Assembly: GCA_949128115.1 (NCBI GenBank)
Contig: OX421965.1
Span: forward strand, 46,739,257 to 46,803,256
Direction of reading: 5' to 3'
Source of the DNA: Anaspis maculata
Taxonomy: Eukaryota; Arthropoda; Insecta; Coleoptera; Scraptiidae
Length of the DNA stretch: 64,000 nt
Of the stretch, positions 12,701 through 26,900 are shown piece after piece (within the stretch, counting starts at the first letter, position 1; every line of letters begins with the position of its first letter). Made by a program: the position numbers and the translations under genes. The notes below the pieces were generated by a model. That model saw only the letters and a program-made list of their open reading frames with translations. It was not told where the DNA came from and ran no database searches.

Positions 12701-15700
12701 TGGCTTTTTGGTCATTTGCTGCAGAATTTCTAGTTCAAAATCGGATTTTTTCAAAACATCCGTCCGGCTTCACCGGTAAAGAAGTAATCTTAAATTCGGG
12801 CTGAGATTTGTCAACGAGAGAATCCATAGGCATCTCTTTCATCCATAGTCTTTTTCAAAGCGTGTCTTGATATTTGTGAGAATTTCTCAGTAATTGGCTT
12901 TTTGGTCATTTGCTGCAGAATTTCTAGTTCAAAATCGGAATTTTTGAAACATCCGTCTGGCTTCACCGGTAAAGAAGTAATCTTAAATTCGGGCTGAGAT
13001 TAGTCAACGAAAAAATCCATAGGCGTCTCTTTCATCCATAGTCTTTTTCAAAGCGTGTCTTGATATTTGTGAGAATTTCTCAGTAATTGGCTTTTTGGTC
13101 AATTGCTGCAGAATTTCTAGATCAAAATCGGAATTATTTAAACATTCGTCTGGCTTCACCGGTAAAGAAGTAATCTTAAATTCGGGCTGGGATTAGTCAA
13201 TGAAAAAATCCATAGGCGTCTCTTTCATCCATAGTCTTTTTCAAAGCGTGTCTTGATATTTGTGAGAATTTCTCAGTAATTGGCTTCTTGGTCATTTGCT
13301 GCAGAATTTCTAGTTCAAAATCGGAATTGTTCCAAACATCCGTCCGGCTTCACCGGTAAAGAAGTAATCTTAAATTCGAGCTGAGATTTGTCAACGAGAG
13401 AATCCATAGGCGTCTCTTTCATCCATAGTCTTTTTCAAAGCGTGTCTTGATATTTGTGAGAATTTCTCAGTAATTGGCTTTTTGGTCATTTGCTGCAGAA
13501 TTTCTAGTTCAAAATCGGAATTTTTGAAACATCCGTCTGGCTTCACCGGTAAAGAAGTAATCTTAAATTCGGGCTGAGATTAGTCAACGAAAAAATCCAT
13601 AGGCGTCTCTTTCATCCATAGTCTTTTTCAAAGCGTGTCTTGATATTTGTGAGAATTTCTCAGTAATAGGCTTTTTGGTCATTTGCTGCAGAATTTCTAG
13701 TTCAAAATCGGAATTGTTCCAAACATCCGTCCGGCTTTACCGGTAAAGAAGTAATCTTAAATTCGGGCTGAGATTAGTCAACGAAAAAATCCATAGGCGT
13801 CTCTTTCAATCATAGTCTTTTTAAAAGCGTGTCTCAATATTTGTGGAAATTTCTCAGTAATTGGCTTTTTGGTCGTTTGCTGCAGAATTTCTAGTTCAAA
13901 ATCGGAATTTTCCCAAACATCCGTCCGGCTTCACCGGTAAAGAAGTAATCTTAAATTCGGGCTGAGATTAGTCAACGAAAAAATCCATAGGCGTCTCTTT
14001 CATCCATAGTCTTTTTCAAAGCGTGTCTTGATATTTGTGGGAATTTCTCAGTAATTGGCTTTTTGGCCATTTGCTGCAGAATTTCTAGTTCAAAATCGGA
14101 ATTGTTCCAAACATCCGTCCGGCTTCACCGGTAAAGAAGTAATCTTGAATTCGGGCTGAGATTAGTCAACAAAAAAATCCATAGGCGTCTCTTTCAATCA
14201 TAGTCTTTTTAAAAGCGTGTCTTAATATTTGTGAGAATTTCTCAGTAATTGGCTTTTTGGTCATTTGCTGCAGAATTTCTAGTTCAAAATCGGATTTTTT
14301 CAAAACATCCGTCCGGCTTCACCGGTAAAGAAGTAATCTTCAATTCGGGCTGAGATTTGTCAACGAAAAAATCCATAGGCGTCTCTTTCATCCATAGTCT
14401 TTTTCAAAGCGTGTCTTGATATTTGTGAGAATTTCTCAGTAATTGGCTTTTTGGTCATTTGCTGCAGAATTTCTAGTTCAAAATCGGAATTTTTCAAAAC
14501 ATCCGTCCGGCTTCACCGGTGAAGAAGTAATCCTAAATTCGGGCTGAGATTAGTCAACGAAAAAATCCATAGGCGTCTCTTTCGATCATAGTCTTTTTAA
14601 AAGCGTGTCTTAATATTTGTGAGAATTTCTCAGTAATTGGCTTTTTGGTCATTTGCTGCAGAATTTCTAGTTCAAAATCGGAATTTTTCCAAACAACCGT
14701 CCGGCTTCACCGGTAAAGAAGTAACTTAAATTCGGGCTGAGATTTGTCAACGAGAGAATCCATAGGCGTCTCTCTCATCCATAGTCTTTTTCAGAGCGTG
14801 TATAGATATTCGTGAGAATTTTCCAGTAATTGGCTTTTTGGTCATTTGCTGCAGAATTTCTAGTTCAAAATCGGAATTTTTGAAACATCCGTCAGGCTTC
14901 ACCGGTAAAGAAGTAATCTTAAATTCGGGCTGGGATTAGTCAATGAAAAAATCCATAGGCGTCTCTTTCATCCATAGTCTTTTTCAAAGCGTGTATTGAT
15001 ATTCGTGAGAATTTCTCAGTAATTGGCTTTTTGGTCATTTGCTGCAGAATTTCTAGTTCAAAATCGGAATTTTTGAAACATCCGTCCGGCTTCACCGGTA
15101 AAGAAGTAATCTTAAATTCGGGCTGAGATTAGTCAACGAAAAAATCCATAGGCGTCTCTTTCATCCATAGGCTTTTTCAAAGCGTGTCTTGATATTTATG
15201 AGAATTTCTCAGTAATTGGCTTTTTGGTCATTTGCTGCAGAATTTCTAGTTCAAAATCGGAATTTTTGAAATATCCGTCCGGCTTCACCGGTAAAGAAGT
15301 AACTTAAATTCGGGCTGAGATTAGTCAACGAAAAAATCCATAGGCGTCTCTTTCATCCATAGGCTTTTTCAAAGCGTGTCTTGATATCTATGAGAATTTC
15401 TCAGTAATTGGCTTTTTGGTCATTTGCTGCAGAATTTCTAGTTCAAAATCGGAATTGTTCCAAACATCCGTCCGGCTTCACCGGTAAAGAAGTAATCTTA
15501 AATTCGGGCTGAGATTTGTCAACGAGAGAATCCATAGGCGTCTCTTTCATCCATAGTCTTTTTCAAAGCGTGTCTTGACATTTGTGAGAATTTCTCAGTA
15601 ATTGGCTTTTTGGTCATTTGCTGCAGAATTTCTAGTTCAAAATCGGAACTGTTCCAAACATCCGTCCGGCTTCACCGGTAAAGAAGTGATCTTAAATTCG

Positions 15701-18700
15701 GGCTGAGATTAGTCAACGAAAAAATCCATAGGCGTCCCTTTCATCCATAGTCTTTTTCAAAGCGTGTCTTTATATTTGTGAGAATTTTTCAGTAATTGGC
15801 TTTTTGGTCATTTGCTGCAGATTTTCTAGTTCAAAATCGGAATTTTTCCAAACATCCGTCCGGCTTCACCGGTAAAGAAGTGATCTTGAATTCGGGCTGA
15901 GATTAGTCAACGAAAAAATCCATAGGCGTCCTTTTCATCCATAGTCTTTTCCAAAGCGTGTCTTTATATTTGTGAGAATCTCTCAGTAATTGGCTTTTTG
16001 ATCATTTGCTGCAGAATTTCTAGTTCAAAATCGGGAATTTTTCCAAACATCCGTCCGGCTTCACCGGTAAAGAAGTAATCTTAAATTCGGGCTGGGATCA
16101 GTCAATGGAAAAATCCGTAGGCGTCTCTTTCATCCATAGTCTTTTTCAAAGCGTGTATTGATATTCGTGAGAATTTCTCAGTTATTGGCTTTTTGGTCAT
16201 TTGCTGCAGAATTTCTAGTTCAAAATCGGAATTTTTTGAACATCCGTCTGGCTTCACCGGTAAAGAAGTAATCTTAAATTCGGGCTGAGATTAGTCAACG
16301 AAAAAATCCATAGGCGTCTCTTTCATCCATAGTCTTTTTCAAAGCGTGTCTTGATATTTGTGGGAATTTTTCAGTAATTGGCTTTTTGGTCATTTGCTGC
16401 AGAATTTCTAGTTTAAAATCGGAATTGTTCCAAACATCCGTCCGGCTTCACCGGTAAAGAAGTAATCTTAAATTCGGGCTGAGATTAGTCAACGAAAAAA
16501 TCCATAGGCGTCTCTTTCAATCATAGTCTTTTTAAAAGCGTGTCTTAATATTTGTGAGAATTTCTCAGTAATTGGCTTTTTGGTCATTTGCTGCAGAATT
16601 TCTAGTTCATAATCGGATTTTTTCAAAACATACGTCCGGCTTCACCGGTAAAGAAGTAATCTTCAATTCGGGCTGAGATTTGTCAACGAAAAAATCCATA
16701 GGCGTCTCTTTCATCCATAGTCTTTTTCAAAGCGTGTCTAGATATTTGTGAGAATTTCTCAGTAATTGGCTTTTTGGTCATTTGCTGCAGAATTTCTAGT
16801 TCAAAATAGGAATTTTTCAAAACATCCGTCCGGCTTCACCGGTAAAGAAGTAATCCTAAATTCGGGCTGAGATTAGTCAACGAAAAAATCCATAGGCGTC
16901 TCTTTCATCCATAGTCTTTTTCAAAGCGTGTCTAGATATTTGTGAGAATTTCTCAGTAATTGGCTTTTTGGTCATTTGCTGCAGAATTTCTAGTTCAAAA
17001 TCGGAATTTTCCCAAACATCGGTCCGGCTTCACCGGTAAAGAAGTAATCTTAAATTCGGGCTGGGATTAGTCAATGAAAAAATCCATAGGCGTCTCTTTC
17101 ATCCATAGGCTTTTTCAAAGCGTGTCTTGATATCTATGAGAATTTCTCAGTAATTGGCTTTTTGGTCATTTGCTGCAGAATTTCTAGTTCAAAATCGGAA
17201 TTGTTCCAAACATCCGTCCGGCTTCACCGGTAAAGAAGTAATCTTAAATTCGGGCTGAGATTAGTCAACGAAAAAATCCATAGGCGTCTCTTTCATCCAT
17301 AGTCTTTTTCAAAGCGTGTCTTGATATTTGTGGGAATTTTTCAGTAATTGTCTTTTTGGTCATTTGCTGCAGAATTTCTAGTTTAAAATCGGAATTGTTC
17401 CAAACATCCGTCCGGCTTCACCGGTAAAGAAGTAATCTTAAATTCGGGCTGAGATTAGTCAACGAAAAAATCCATAGGCGTCTCTTTCAATCATAGTCTT
17501 TTAAAAGCGTGTCTTAATATTTGTGAGAATTTCTCCGTAATTGGCTTTTTGGTCATTTGCTGCAGAATTTCTAGTTCAAAATCGGATTTTTTCAAAACAT
17601 ACGTCCGGCTTCACCGGTAAAGAAGTATTCTTCAATTCGGGCTGAGATTTGTCAACGAAAAAATCCATAGGCGTCTCTTTCATCCATAGTCTTTTTCAAA
17701 GCGTGTCTAGATATTTGTGAGAATTTCTCAGTAATTGGCTTTTTGGTCATTTGCTGCAGAATTTCTAGTTCAAAATCGGAATTTTTCAAAACATCCGTCC
17801 AGCTTTACCGGTAAAGAAGTAATCCTAAATTCGGGCTGAGATTAGTCAACGAAAAAATCCATAGGCGTCTCTTTCATCCATAGTCTTTTTCAAAGCGTGT
17901 CTTTATATTTGTGAGAATTTCTCAGTAATTGGCTTTTTGGTCATTTGCTGCTGAATTTCTAGTTCAAAATCGGAATTTTCCCAAACATCCGTCCGGCTTC
18001 ACCGGTAAAGAAGTAATCTTAAATTCGGGCTGGGATTAGTCAATGAAAAAATCCATAGGCGTCTCTTTCATCCATAGGCTTTTTCAAAGCGTGTCTTGAT
18101 ATCTATGAGAATTTCTCAGTAATTGGCTTTTTGGTCATTTGCTGCAGAATTTCTAGTTCAAAATCGGAATTGTTCCAAACATCCGTCCGGCTTCACCGGT
18201 AAAGAAGTAATCTTAAATTCGGGCTGAGATTAGTCAACGAAAAAATCCATAGGCGTCTCTTTCATCCATAGTCTTTTTCAAAGCGTGTCTTTATATTTGT
18301 GAGAATTTCTCAGTAATTGGCTTTTTGGTCATTTGCTGCAGAATTTCTAGTTCAAAATCCGAATTTTTGAAACATCCGTCTGGCTTCACCGGTAAAGAAG
18401 TAATCTTAAATTCGGGCTGGGATTAGTCAATGAAAAAATCCATAGGCGTCTCTTTCATCCATAGTCTTTTTCAAAGCGTGTATTGATATTCGTGAGAATT
18501 TCTCAGTAATTGGCTCTTTGGTCATTTGCTGCAGAATTTCTAGTTCAAAATCGGAATTTTTGAAACATCCGTCCGGCTTCACCGGTAAAGAAGTAATCTT
18601 AAATTCGGGCTGAGATTAGTCAACGAAAAAATCCATAGGCGTCTCTTTCATCCATAGGCTTTTTCAAAGCGTGTCTTGATATTTATGAGAATTTTTCAGT

Positions 18701-21060
18701 AATTGGCTTTTTGGTCATTTGCTGCAGAATTTCTAGTTCAAAATCGGAATTTTTGAAACATCCGTCCGGCTTCACCGGTAAAGAAGTAATCTTAAATTCG
18801 GGCTGAGATTAGTCAACGAAAAAATCCATAGGCGTCTCTTTCAATCATAGTCTTTTTAAAAGCGTGTCTTGATATTTGTGAGAATTTCTCAGTAATTGGC
18901 TTTTTGGTCATTTGCTGCAGAATTTCTAGTTCAAAATCGGAATTTTTCCAAATATCCGTCCGGCTTCACCGGTAAAGAAGTAACTTAAATTCGGGCTGAG
19001 ATTAGTCAACGAAAAAATCCATAGGCGTCTCTTTCATCCATAGGCTTTTTCAAAGCGTGTCTTGATATTTATGAGAATTTCTCAGTAATTGGCTTTTTGG
19101 TCATTTGCTGCAGAATTTCTAGTTCAAAATCGGAATTGTTCCAAACATCCGTCCGGCTTCACCGGTAAAGAAGTAATCTTAAATTCGGGCTGAGATTTGT
19201 CAACGAGAGAATCCATAGGCGTCTCTTTCATCCATAGTCTTTTTCAAAGCGTGTCTTGATATTTGTGAGAATTTCTCAGTAATTGGCTTTTTTGGTCAAT
19301 TACTGCAGAATTTCTAGATCAAAATCGGAATTATTTAAACATTCGTCTGGCTTCACCGGTAAAGAAGTAATCTTAAATTCGGGCTGGGATTAGTCAATGA
19401 AAAAATCCATAGGCGTCTCTTTCAATCATAGTCTTTTTAAAAGCGTGTCTTAATATTTGTGAGAATTTCTCAGTAATTGGCTTTTTGGTCATTTGCTGCA
19501 GAATTTCTAGTTCAAAATCGGATTTTCTCCAAATATCCGTCCGGCTTCACCGGTAAAGGAGTAACTTAAATTCGGGCTGAGATTAGTCAACGAAAAAATC
19601 CATAGGCGTCTCTTTCATCCATAGGCTTTTTCAAAGCGTGTCTTGATATTTATGAGAATTTCTCAGTAATTGGCTTTTTGGTCATTTGCTGCAGAATTTC
19701 TAGTTCAAAATCGGAATTGTTCCAAACATCCGTCCGGCTTCACCGGTAAAGAAGTAATCTTAAATTCGGGCTGAGATTTGTCAACGAGAGAATCCATAGG
19801 CGTCTCTTTCATCCATAGTCTTTTTCAAAGCGTGTCTTGATATCTATGAGAATTTCTCAGTAATTGGCTTTTTGGTCATTTGCTGCAGAATTTCTAGTTC
19901 AAAATCGGAATTGTTCCAAACATCCGTCCGGCTTCACCGGTAAAGAAGTAATCTTAAATTCGGGCTGAGATTAGTCAACGAAAAAATCCATAGGCGTCTC
20001 TTTCATCCATAGTCTTTTTCAAAGCGTGTCTTGATATTTGTGGGAATTTTTCAGTAATTGGCTTTTTGGTCATTTGCTGCAGAATTTCTAGTTTAAAATC
20101 GGAATTGTTCCAAACATCCGTCCGGCTTCACCGGTAAAGAAGTAATCTTAAATTCGGGCTGAGATTAGTCAACGAAAAAATCCATAGGCGTCTCTTTCAA
20201 TCATAGTCTTTTTAAAAGCGTGTCTTAATATTTGTGAGAATTTCTCAGTAATTGGCTTTTTGGTCATTTGCTGCAGAATTTCTAGTTCAAAATCGGATTT
20301 TTTCAAAACATACGTCCGGCTTCACCGGTAAAGAAGTAATCTTCAATTCGGGCTGAGATTTGTCAACGAAAAAATCCATAGGCGTCTCTTTCATCCATAG
20401 TCTTTTTTAAAGCGTGTCTAGATATTTGTGAGAATTTCTCAGTAATTGGCTTTTTGGTCATTTGCTGCAGAATTTCTAGTTCAAAATCGGAATTTTTCAA
20501 AACATCCGTCCGGCTTTACCGGTAAAGAAGTAATCCTAAATTCGGGCTGAGATTAGTCAACGAAAAAATCCATAGGCGTCTCTTTCATCCATAGTCTTTT
20601 TCAAAGCGTGTCTTTATATTTGTGAGAATTTCTCAGTAATTGGCTTTTTGGTCATTTGCTGCAGAATTTCTAGTTCAAAATCGGAATTTTCCCAAACATC
20701 CGTCCGGCTTCACCGGTAAAGAAGTAATCTTAAATTCGGGCTGGGATTAGTCAATGAAAAAATCCATAGGCGTCTCTTTCATCCATAGGCTTTTTCAAAG
20801 CGTGTCTTGATATCTATGAGAATTTCTCAGTAATTGGCTTTTTGGTCATTTGCTGCAGAATTTCTAGGTCAAAATCGGAATTGTTCCAAACATCCGTCCG
20901 GCTTCACCGGTAAAGAAGTAATCTTAAATTCGGGCTGGGATTAGTCAATGAAAAAATCCATAGGCGTCTCTTTCATCCATAGGCTTTTTCAAAGCGTGTC
21001 TTGATATCTATGAGAATTTCTCAGTAATTGGCTTTTTGGTCATTTGCTGCAGAATTTCTA

Positions 21061-23980
21061 GTTCAAAATCGGAATTTTTCAAAACATCCGTCCGGCTTTA
21101 CCGGTAAAGAAGTAATCCTAAATTCGGGCTGAGATTAGTCAACGAAAAAATCCATAGGCGTCTCTTTCATCCATAGTCTTTTTCAAAGCGTGTCTTTATA
21201 TTTGTGAGAATTTCTCAGTAATTGGCTTTTTGGTCATTTGCTGCAGAATTTCTAGTTCAAAATCGGAATTTTCCCAAACATCCGTCCGGCTTCACCGGTA
21301 AAGAAGTAATCTTAAATTCGGGCTGGGATTAGTCAATGAAAAAATCCATAGGCGTCTCTTTCATCCATAGGCTTTTTCAAAGCGTGTCTTGATATTTATG
21401 AGAATTTCTCAGTAATTGGCTTTTTGGTCATTTGCTGCAGAATTTCTAGTTCAAAATCGGAATTTTCCCAAACATCCGTCCGGCTTCACCGGTAAAGAAG
21501 TAATCTTAAATTCGGGCTGGGATTAGTCAATGAAAAAATCCATAGGCGTCTCTTTCATCCATAGGCTTTTTCAAAGCGTGTCTTGATATCTATGAGAATT
21601 TCTCAGTAATTGGCTTTTTGGTCATTTGCTGCAGAATTTCTAGTTCAAAATCGGAGTTTTCCCAAACATCCGTCCGGCTTCACCGGTAAAGAAGTAATCT
21701 TAAATTCGGGCTGGGATTAGTCAATGAAAAAATCCATAGGCGTCTCTTTCATCCATAGGCTTTTTCAAAGCGTGTCTTGATATTTATGAGAATTTCTCAG
21801 TAATTGGCTTTTTGGTCATTTGCTGCAGAATTTCTAGTTCAAAATCGGAATTTTCCCAAACATCCGTCCGGCTTCACCGGTAAAGAAGTAATCTTAAATT
21901 CGGGCTGGGATTAGTCAATGAAAAAATCCATAGGCGTCTCTTTCATCCATAGGCTTTTTCAAAGCGTGTCTTGATATCTATGAGAATTTCTCAGTAATTG
22001 GCTTTTTGGTCATTTGCTGCAGAATTTCTAGTTCAAAATCGGAGTTTTCCCAAACATCCGTCCGGCTTCACCGGTAAAGAAGTAATCTTAAATTCGGGCT
22101 GGGATTAGTCAACGAAAAAATCCATAGGCGTCTCTTTCATCCATAGTCTTTTTCAAAGCGTGTCTTTATATTTGTGAGAATTTCTCAGTAATTGGCTTTT
22201 TGGTCATTTGCTGCAGAATTTCTAGTTCAAAATCGGAATTTTCCCAAACATCCGTCCGGCTTCACCGGTAAAGAAGTAATCTTAAATTCGGGCTGGGATT
22301 AGTCAATGAAAAAATCCATAGGCGTCTCTTTCATCCATAGGCTTTTTCAAAGCGTGTCTTGATATCTATGAGAATTTCTCAGTAATTGGCTTTTTGGTCA
22401 TTTGCTGCAGAATTTCTAGTTCAAAATCGGAGTTTTCCCAAACATCCGTCCGGCTTCACCGGTAAAGAAGTAATCTTAAATTCGGGCTGGGATTAGTCAA
22501 TGAAAAAATCCATAGGCGTCTCTTTCATCCATAGGCTTTTTCAAAGCGTGTCTTGATATCTATGAGAATTTCTCAGTAATTGGCTTTTTGGTCATTTGCT
22601 GCAGAATTTCTAGTTCAAAATCGGAATTTTTCAAAACATCCGTCCGGCTTTACCGGTAAAGAAGTAATCCTAAATTCGGGCTGAGATTAGTCAACGAAAA
22701 AATCCATAGGCGTCTCTTTCATCCATAGTCTTTTTCAAAGCGTGTCTTTATATTTGTGAGAATTTCTCAGTAATTGGCTTTTTGGTCATTTGCTGCAGAA
22801 TTTCTAGTTCAAAATCGGAATTTTCCCAAACATCCGTCCGGCTTCACCGGTAAAGAAGTAATCTTAAATTCGGGCTGGGATTAGTCAATGAAAAAATCCA
22901 TAGGCGTCTCTTTCATCCATAGGCTTTTTCAAAGCGTGTCTTGATATTTATGAGAATTTCTCAGTAATTGGCTTTTTGGTCATTTGCTGCAGAATTTCTA
23001 GTTCAAAATCGGAATTTTCCCAAACATCCGTCCGGCTTCACCGGTAAAGAAGTAATCTTAAATTCGGGCTGGGATTAGTCAATGAAAAAATCCATAGGCG
23101 TCTCTTTCATCCATAGGCTTTTTCAAAGCGTGTCTTGATATCTATGAGAATTTCTCAGTAATTGGCTTTTTGGTCATTTGCTGCAGAATTTCTAGTTCAA
23201 AATCGGAGTTTTCCCAAACATCCGTCCGGCTTCACCGGTAAAGAAGTAATCTTAAATTCGGGCTGGGATTAGTCAATGAAAAAATCCATAGGCGTCTCTT
23301 TCATCCATAGGCTTTTTCAAAGCGTGTCTTGATATTTATGAGAATTTCTCAGTAATTGGCTTTTTGGTCATTTGCTGCAGAATTTCTAGTTCAAAATCGG
23401 AATTTTCCCAAACATCCGTCCGGCTTCACCGGTAAAGAAGTAATCTTAAACTCGGGCTGGGATTAGTCAATGAAAAAATCCATAGGCGTCTCTTTCATCC
23501 ATAGGCTTTTTCAAAGCGTGTCTTGATATCTATGAGAATTTCTCAGTAATTGGCTTTTTGGTCATTTGCTGCAGAATTTCTAGTTCAAAATCGGAGTTTT
23601 CCCAAACATCCGTCCGGCTTCACCGGTAAAGAAGTAATCTTAAATTCGGGCTGGGATTAGTCAACGAAAAAATCCATAGGCGTCTCTTTCATCCATAGTC
23701 TTTTTCAAAGCGTGTCTTTATATTTGTGAGAATTTCTCAGTAATTGGCTTTTTGGTCATTTGCTGCAGAATTTCTAGTTCAAAATCGGAATTTTCCCAAA
23801 CATCCGTCCGGCTTCACCGGTAAAGAAGTAATCTTAAATTCGGGCTGGGATTAGTCAATGAAAAAATCCATAGGCGTCTCTTTCATCCATAGGCTTTTTC
23901 AAAGCGTGTCTTGATATCTATGAGAATTTCTCAGTAATTGGCTTTTTGGTCATTTGCTGCAGAATTTCTAGTTCAAAATC
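21061..23980. repeat. Higher-order repeat: 8-monomer block, offset 1552 bp
   Basis: The block starting at 21061 recurs at 22613, an offset of exactly 8 x 194. The order of monomer variants is kept: GGCTTTACCGG, then GTCTTTATATTTGTG, then alternating TATTTATGAG with GGAATTTTCCC and TATCTATGAG with GGAGTTTTCCC, then a GTCTTTATATTTGTG monomer. Correspondence holds for about seven monomers of the second copy, until about 23970. Within it the TATTTATGAG/TATCTATGAG alternation gives a subordinate 388-bp period. Very few substitutions separate the copies, so this is probably the youngest duplication in the array. Confidence 0.87.
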
Positions 23981-23999
23981 GGAATTTTTCCAAACATCC

Positions 24000-26900
24000 G
24001 TCCGGCTTCACCGGTAAAGAAGTAATCTTAAATTCGGGCTGAGATTAGTCAACGGAAAAATCCAAAAGCGTCTCTTCCATCCATAGTCTTTTTCAAAGCG
24101 TGTCTTGATATTTGTGAGAATTTCTCAGTAATTGGCTTTTTTGGTCATTTGCTGCAGAATTTCTAGTTCAAAATCGGAATTTTTCCAATCGTCCGTCCGG
24201 CTTCACCGGTAAAGAAGTAATCTTAAATTCGGGCTGAGATTAGTCAACGAAAAAATCCATAGGCGTCTCTTTCATCCATAGTCTCTTTCAAAGCGTGTCT
24301 TGATATTTGTGAGAATTTCTCAGTAATTGGCTTTTTGGTCATTTGCTGCAGAATTTCTAGTTCACAATCGGAATTGTTCCAAACATCCGTCCGGCTTCAC
24401 CGGTAAAGAAGTAATCTTAAATTCGGGCTGAGATTAGTCAACGGAAAAATCCATAGGCGTCTCTTCCATCCATAGTCTTTTTCAAAGCGTGTCTTGATAT
24501 TTGTGAGAATTTCTCAGTAATTGGCTTTTTTGGTCATTTGCTGCAGAATTTCTAGTTCAAAATCGGAATTTTTCCAATCGTCCGTCTGGCTTCACCGGTA
24601 AAGAAGTAATCTTAAATTCGGGCTGAGATTAGTCAACGAAAAAATCCATAGGCGTCTCTTTCATCCATAGTCTCTTTCAAAGCGTGTCTTGATATTTGTG
24701 AGAATTTCTCAGTAATTGGCTTTTTGGTCATTTGCCGCAGAATTTCTAGTTCAAAATCGGAATTTTTCCAATCGTCCGTCTGGCTTCACCGGTAAAGAAG
24801 TAATCTTAAATTCGGGCTGAAATTAGTCAACGAAAAAATCCATAGGCGTCTCTTTCATCCATAGTCTCTTTCAAAGCGTGTCTTGATATTTGTGAGAATT
24901 TCTCAGTAATTGGCTTTTTGGTCATTTGCTGCAGAATTTCTAGTTCACAATCGGAATTGTTCCAAACATCCGTCCGGCTTCACCGGTAAAGAAGTAATCT
25001 TAAATTCGGGCTGAGATTAGTCAACGGAAAAATCCATAGGCGTCTCTTCCATCCATAGTCTTTTTCAAAGCGTGTCTTGATATTTGTGAGAATTTCTCAG
25101 TAATTGGCTTTTTTGGTCATTTGCTGCAGAATTTCTAGTTCAAAATCGGAATTTTTCCAATCGTCCGTCTGGCTTCACCGGTAAAGAAGTAATCTTAAAT
25201 TCGGGCTGAGATTAGTCAACGAAAAAATCCATAGGCGTCTCTTTCATCCATAGTCTCTTTCAAAGCGTGTCTTGATATTTGTGAGAATTTCTCAGTAATT
25301 GGCTTTTTGGTCATTTGCTGCAGAATTTCTAGTTCAAATTCGGAATTGTTCCAAACATCCGTCCGGCTTCACCGGTAAAGAAGTAATCTTAAATTCGGGC
25401 TGAGATTAGTCAACGAAAAAATCCATAGGCGTCTCTTTCATCCATAGTCTTTTACAAAGCGTGTCTTGATATTTGTGAGAATTTCTCTGTGATTGGCTTT
25501 TTGGTCATTTGCTGCAGAATTTCTAGTTCAAAATCGGAATTTTTCCAAACATCCGTCCGGCTTCACCGGTAAAGAAGTAATCTTAAATTCGGGCTGAGAT
25601 TTGTCAACGAAAAAATCCATAGGCGTCTCTTTCATCCATAGTCTTTTTCAAAGCGTGTCTTGATATTTGTGAGAATTTCTCAGTAATTGGCTTTTTGGTC
25701 ATTTGCTGCAGAATTTCTAGTTAAAATTCGGAATTGTTCCAAACATCCGTCCGGCTTCACCGGTAAAGAAGTAATCTTAAATTCGGGCTGAGATTAGTCA
25801 ACGAAAAAATCCATAGGCGTCTCTTTCATTCATAGTCTTTTTAAAAGCGTGTCTCAATATTTGTGAGAATTTCTCAGTAATTGGCTTTTTGGTCATTTGC
25901 TGCAGAATTTCTAGTTCAAAATCGGAATTTTTGAAACATCCGTCCGGCTTCACCGGTAAAGAAGTAATCTTAAATTCGGGCTGGGATTAGTCAACGAAAA
26001 AATCCATAGGCGTCTCTTTCAATCATAGTCTTTTTGAAAGCGTGTCTTGATATTTGTGAGAATTTCTCAGTAATTGACTTTTTGGTCATTTGCTGCGGAA
26101 TTTCTAGTTCAAAATCGGAATTTTTCCAATCGTCCGTCTGGCTTCACCGGTAAAGAAGTAATCTTTAATTCGGGCTGAGATTAGTCAACGGAAAAATCCA
26201 TAGGCGTCTCTTTCAATCATAGTCTTTTTAAAAGCGTGTCTTGATATTTGTGAGAATTTCTCAGTAATTGGCTTTTTGGTCATTTGCTGCAGAATTTCTA
26301 GTTCAAAATCGGAATTGTTCCAAACATCCGTCCGGCTTCACCGGTAAAGAAGTAATCTTAAATTCGGGCTGAGATTTGTCAACGAGAGAATCCATAGGCG
26401 TCTCTTTCATCCATAGTCTTTTTCAAAGCGGGTCTTGATATTTGTGAGAATTTCTCAGTAATTGGCTTTTTGGTCATTTGCTGCAGAATTTCTAGTTCAA
26501 AATCGGAATTGTTCCAAACATCTGTCCGGCTTCACCGGTAAAGAAGTGATCTTAAATTCGGGCTGAGATAAGTCAACGGAAAAATCCATAGGCGTCTCTT
26601 TCATCCATAGTCTTTTTCAAAGCGTGTCTTTATATTTGTGAGAATTTTTCAGTAATTGGCTTTTTGGTCATTTGCTGCAGAATTTCTAGTTCAAAATCGG
26701 AATTTTTCCAAACATCCGTCCGGCTTCACCGGTAAAGAAGTAATCTTAAATTCGGGCTGGGATCAGTCAATGGAAAAATCCATAGGCGTCTCTTTCATCC
26801 ATAGTCTTTTTAAAAGCGTGTCTTAATATTTGTGAGAATTTCTCAGTAATTGGCTTTTTGGTCATTTGCTGCAAAATTTCTAGTTCAAAATCGGATTTTT

